64,000 nucleotides of DNA from Oscillospiraceae bacterium (GTDB lineage Bacteria; Bacillota; Clostridia; Oscillospirales; CAG-272), in contig SVUA01000004.1 in assembly GCA_015063485.1 (NCBI GenBank), positions 42,062 through 106,061 on the forward strand, given 5' to 3'. The position numbers and the translations under genes were made by a program. Shown piece after piece: positions 62,554 to 64,000 of the stretch; position 1 is the first letter of the stretch, and every line of letters starts with the position of its first letter. Under the pieces are notes generated by a model, which saw only the letters and a list, made by a program, of their open reading frames with translations, was not told the origin of the DNA and ran no database searches.

Positions 62554-62604
62554 CATTTCCACCTCAAAAACTTAAATTTAGTAGTGTTTACTACAAAGTT
62601 CCCT

Positions 62605-62630
62605 TAAAAAATCGCCTTTTCCTCAAAGGC
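62605..62630 (-). terminator. Possible attenuator in the TetR leader
   Basis: GCCTTT and AAAGGC (62614-62630) with a 5-base loop are followed on the minus strand by GATTTTTT. It lies between the promoter and the start codon, so it could stop the transcript early. Confidence 0.5.
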
Positions 62631-62842
62631 CTTGGTTTTATTACATTTTGCGACATTTTGGGTATCTGTTTTTTTGGTATTCAGTTTAAATTTGCTTCGA
62701 ATATTTCCGACCATTTAGCATTTTATGCTTATTGAAAAAACTTTATGACCTATTTCAGATCAAACATCATTACTCCCAAAACAAAACTACGATCCTTTAT
62801 AGTTTTTTCGATCCTTGGATATGTATTTCATCTTGGGACATT

Positions 62843-62871
62843 ATTATAACTTATTTAGAACCAAATGTCAA
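62843..62871 (-). promoter_or_regulatory. Consensus promoter at the head of the surface cluster
   Basis: TTGACA (62866-62871), 17 bases, TATAAT (62843-62848) on the minus strand. It gives a leader of about 280 bases before the TetR start, with no recognised riboswitch. Confidence 0.85.
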
Positions 62872-63025
62872 GACATATTTAAAAATATAGATACGATTCG
62901 TAAATAAATTAGTGTTTTTTATATATTTTGGGGCTGATTTTTCACATTTCTCACAACTGACTACCGCCATTCCGTGTAATTCAAGCAAAGAAAACTCAAC
63001 AAAAAGTGTAAAACTTATAGTAAGG

Positions 63026-63181
63026 TGTGAGCATCTCTCTCGTATATTCAAGCAAGACACAGGATTCTGCATATCCGAATATCGCTCGGTAATACGGCTT
63101 CAAAAAGAGCAGCTGCTGCTTCGTTCCGCTCGCCAGTCTGTTCCCCGCGACGAAGCCGTTGGTCTAAATACATCAAAGAAA
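63026..63181 (+). pseudogene. AraC-type DNA-binding domain remnant
   Basis: A 52-codon stretch reads LSRIFKQDTGFCISEYRSV followed by IRLQKEQLLLRSARQSVPRD and EAVGLN. This aligns by eye with the middle of an AraC helix-turn-helix pair (end of HTH one, linker, start of HTH two). The first part of HTH one and everything after HTH two are missing. It lies in a 700-base gap beside the recombinase gene and is most likely debris. Confidence 0.5.
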
Positions 63182-63203
63182 GATAAACAAAAAGCAGACC
63201 GCA

Positions 63204-63241
63204 TTGGGCTACCTACCATAAAGCAGGTAGGATAGCCCAAG
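63204..63241. other. Hairpin 3' of the recombinase gene
   Basis: TTGGGCTA-CCTACC and an imperfect inverse (GGTAGG-ATAGCCCAA) form a long stem about 45 bases after the recombinase stop. On the minus strand a TGCTTTTTGT stretch follows about ten bases later, so it may end that transcript. Confidence 0.5.
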
Positions 63242-63285
63242 AGCGACCTTTCTAAGAATGAGATACGGTGTAACCGAGATTTCGG

Positions 63286-64000
63286 TTATGCCGTTTTCTC
63301 TTTTATATTTACTTCTTGTTTTCGTTTCCATTTCACATCTTCCAAATGCTCCTCGAACATTTCCTCTATTTCCTCGGCTGTGGGGATATAGACAATGCCG
63401 ACACCGTGATAATACACGTCGATCTGTTGATGTCTGCGTTTATCCTTGCGGTACGGAGCGTGGACTACGATCTTGGAAACGAACTCGTGGACAAGTTCGG
63501 GAGTAAGCTCCTTTACCTCGGTAATCTTCTTAACCTTGGCAATAAACTTTTCAATATCGTCCGTTTGCTGCTTGCCCGCTTCGATCTCTGCGCGAAGTGT
63601 TTCGGCAAGCTTTTTCTTTTCCGCTTGCTCGTCCTCATACATTTGTGACATCTGAGCAAAGCGGTCATCGGACAATTTTCCCGATAGGTTGTCCTCGTAA
63701 ATACGCATAAAACGTGTGTCAAGCTCGGCTATTCGCTTTTCGGTCTTTTCAAGCTCCCGTCTTTTCTTGGATAGTTCCTTGCGGCTTTCCTCAATAGAAC
63801 GGCTTTGCATCTGCTCGGCAAACTTCCTTTCAAAGCATTGCACATACCAAAAGACACGTTGCATACTTTGCAGGACGGCTTGTTCAAGGTGTACCTCTCT
63901 GACGAAATGCGCCGAGCAGTTATCCTTGTTGAGTCTTGAAGTCGAGCAGGTAAACCAATTTTGCTCGTGCGTAAGATTTTTTGCCGTGCAGTAATAGAGC
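63286..64000 (-). CDS. Large serine recombinase, C-terminal part
   Basis: The visible 237 residues are the C-terminal end of a large serine recombinase; the catalytic N-terminal domain lies beyond the right edge. At the window edge the frame reads LYYCTAKNLTHEQNWFTCS, then NKDNCSAHFVREVHLEQAVLQ, the zinc-ribbon part with its cysteines. A long coiled coil follows (EESRKELSKKRRELEKTEKRI, QMYEDEQAEKKKLAETLRAEI), then LTPELVHEFVSKIVVHAPYRK. Such enzymes integrate and excise phages and conjugative elements, so a mobile element probably begins here. The first ATG inside the fragment is not the true start. Confidence 0.9.
   Translation of the reverse strand, partial: LYYCTAKNLTHEQNWFTCSTSRLNKDNCSAHFVREVHLEQAVLQSMQRVFWYVQCFERKFAEQMQSRSIEESRKELSKKRRELEKTEKRIAELDTRFMRIYEDNLSGKLSDDRFAQMSQMYEDEQAEKKKLAETLRAEIEAGKQQTDDIEKFIAKVKKITEVKELTPELVHEFVSKIVVHAPYRKDKRRHQQIDVYYHGVGIVYIPTAEEIEEMFEEHLEDVKWKRKQEVNIKEKTA

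Noticed and set aside
44318..62556. Type IV pilus or Tad pilus locus
   Set aside because: No prepilin peptidase, no secretion ATPase of the GspE type and no pilin-type signal; the peptidases are clearly SipW-type.
62563..62842. GEMM-type c-di-GMP riboswitch in the TetR leader
   Set aside because: I looked because of the HD-GYP gene, but the conserved GEMM core bases are not present in the leader.
62912..63235. Intact small AraC-type protein
   Set aside because: Only the middle of the DNA-binding domain is present, preceded by unrelated residues and ended before the second helix-turn-helix is complete.

Overview
The window reads as a chromosomal segment of a low-to-mid GC Gram-positive anaerobe, most likely an uncultured member of the Clostridia (Bacillota). 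The signs are: a radical-SAM–smc–ftsY order, glycyl-radical pyruvate formate-lyase with its activase, oxygen-defence genes typical of anaerobes (rubrerythrin, rubredoxin, ferritin), ER-type SipW signal peptidases, lipoprotein signal peptides, strong AGGAGG ribosome sites, and many promoters of the form TTGACA-17-TATAAT. No rRNA, CRISPR array or complete phage is present. A family or genus cannot be assigned by eye.

Layout. 1-5.8 kb (minus): partial rdgB, ftsY, smc and a radical SAM gene as one operon. 5.9-7 kb: a LiaF-like membrane protein and tRNA-His. 7-10.2 kb (plus): a ZTP riboswitch followed by pflB-pflA. 10.4-13.7 kb (minus): Nudix hydrolase, metallo-beta-lactamase hydrolase, four-helix-bundle protein, tRNA-Arg and tRNA-Gly. 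13.9-22.7 kb (plus): a DUF4886 lipoprotein, a yqeG-nfo-pepP-alkaline phosphatase cluster, and trkA-trkH potassium uptake. 22.7-31.6 kb (minus): GH20-type glycosidase, unknown propeller-like protein, cysteine synthase, AEC carrier, a sugar-kinase gene with a sialidase-like/AraC fusion regulator, and a short MgtE. 31.7-33.3 kb (plus): a nitrilase-GDPD fusion. 33.6-44.2 kb: ZIP transporter, rubrerythrin, rubredoxin, ferritin, D-lactate dehydrogenase, glycerol-1-phosphate dehydrogenase with a divergent DeoR regulator, HAD phosphatase, D-serine dehydratase, Na/Pi symporter, and an AraC regulator.

The most distinctive part is 44.3-62.6 kb, an apparently continuous minus-strand gene cluster. In transcription order it has: a TetR-type regulator; an HD-GYP protein with a degenerate EAL-like domain; a membrane-anchored exported protein; a TasA-like protein with a SipW-type signal; a SipW-type signal peptidase; a membrane-anchored McrB-like AAA+ ATPase; a DUF2357-like protein with 18 tandem copies of an 18-bp repeat and a polyproline tract; four more small exported proteins with TasA-like N termini; a second SipW-type peptidase; and a 1876-residue BspA-type leucine-rich-repeat surface protein. 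Five of the exported proteins share a C-terminal W-[LIV]-[ED]-G-x-D motif. I read this as a surface fibre or matrix assembly locus with a repurposed McrBC-like ATPase pair and c-di-GMP input. The component families are known, but I do not know this combination as a described system.

Intergenic spaces carry at least five copies of a MITE-like repeat family with shared terminal inverted repeats, and a separate 154-bp repeat beside two tRNA loci. The right edge holds an AraC remnant and the C-terminal part of a large serine recombinase, marking the border of a mobile element beyond the window.
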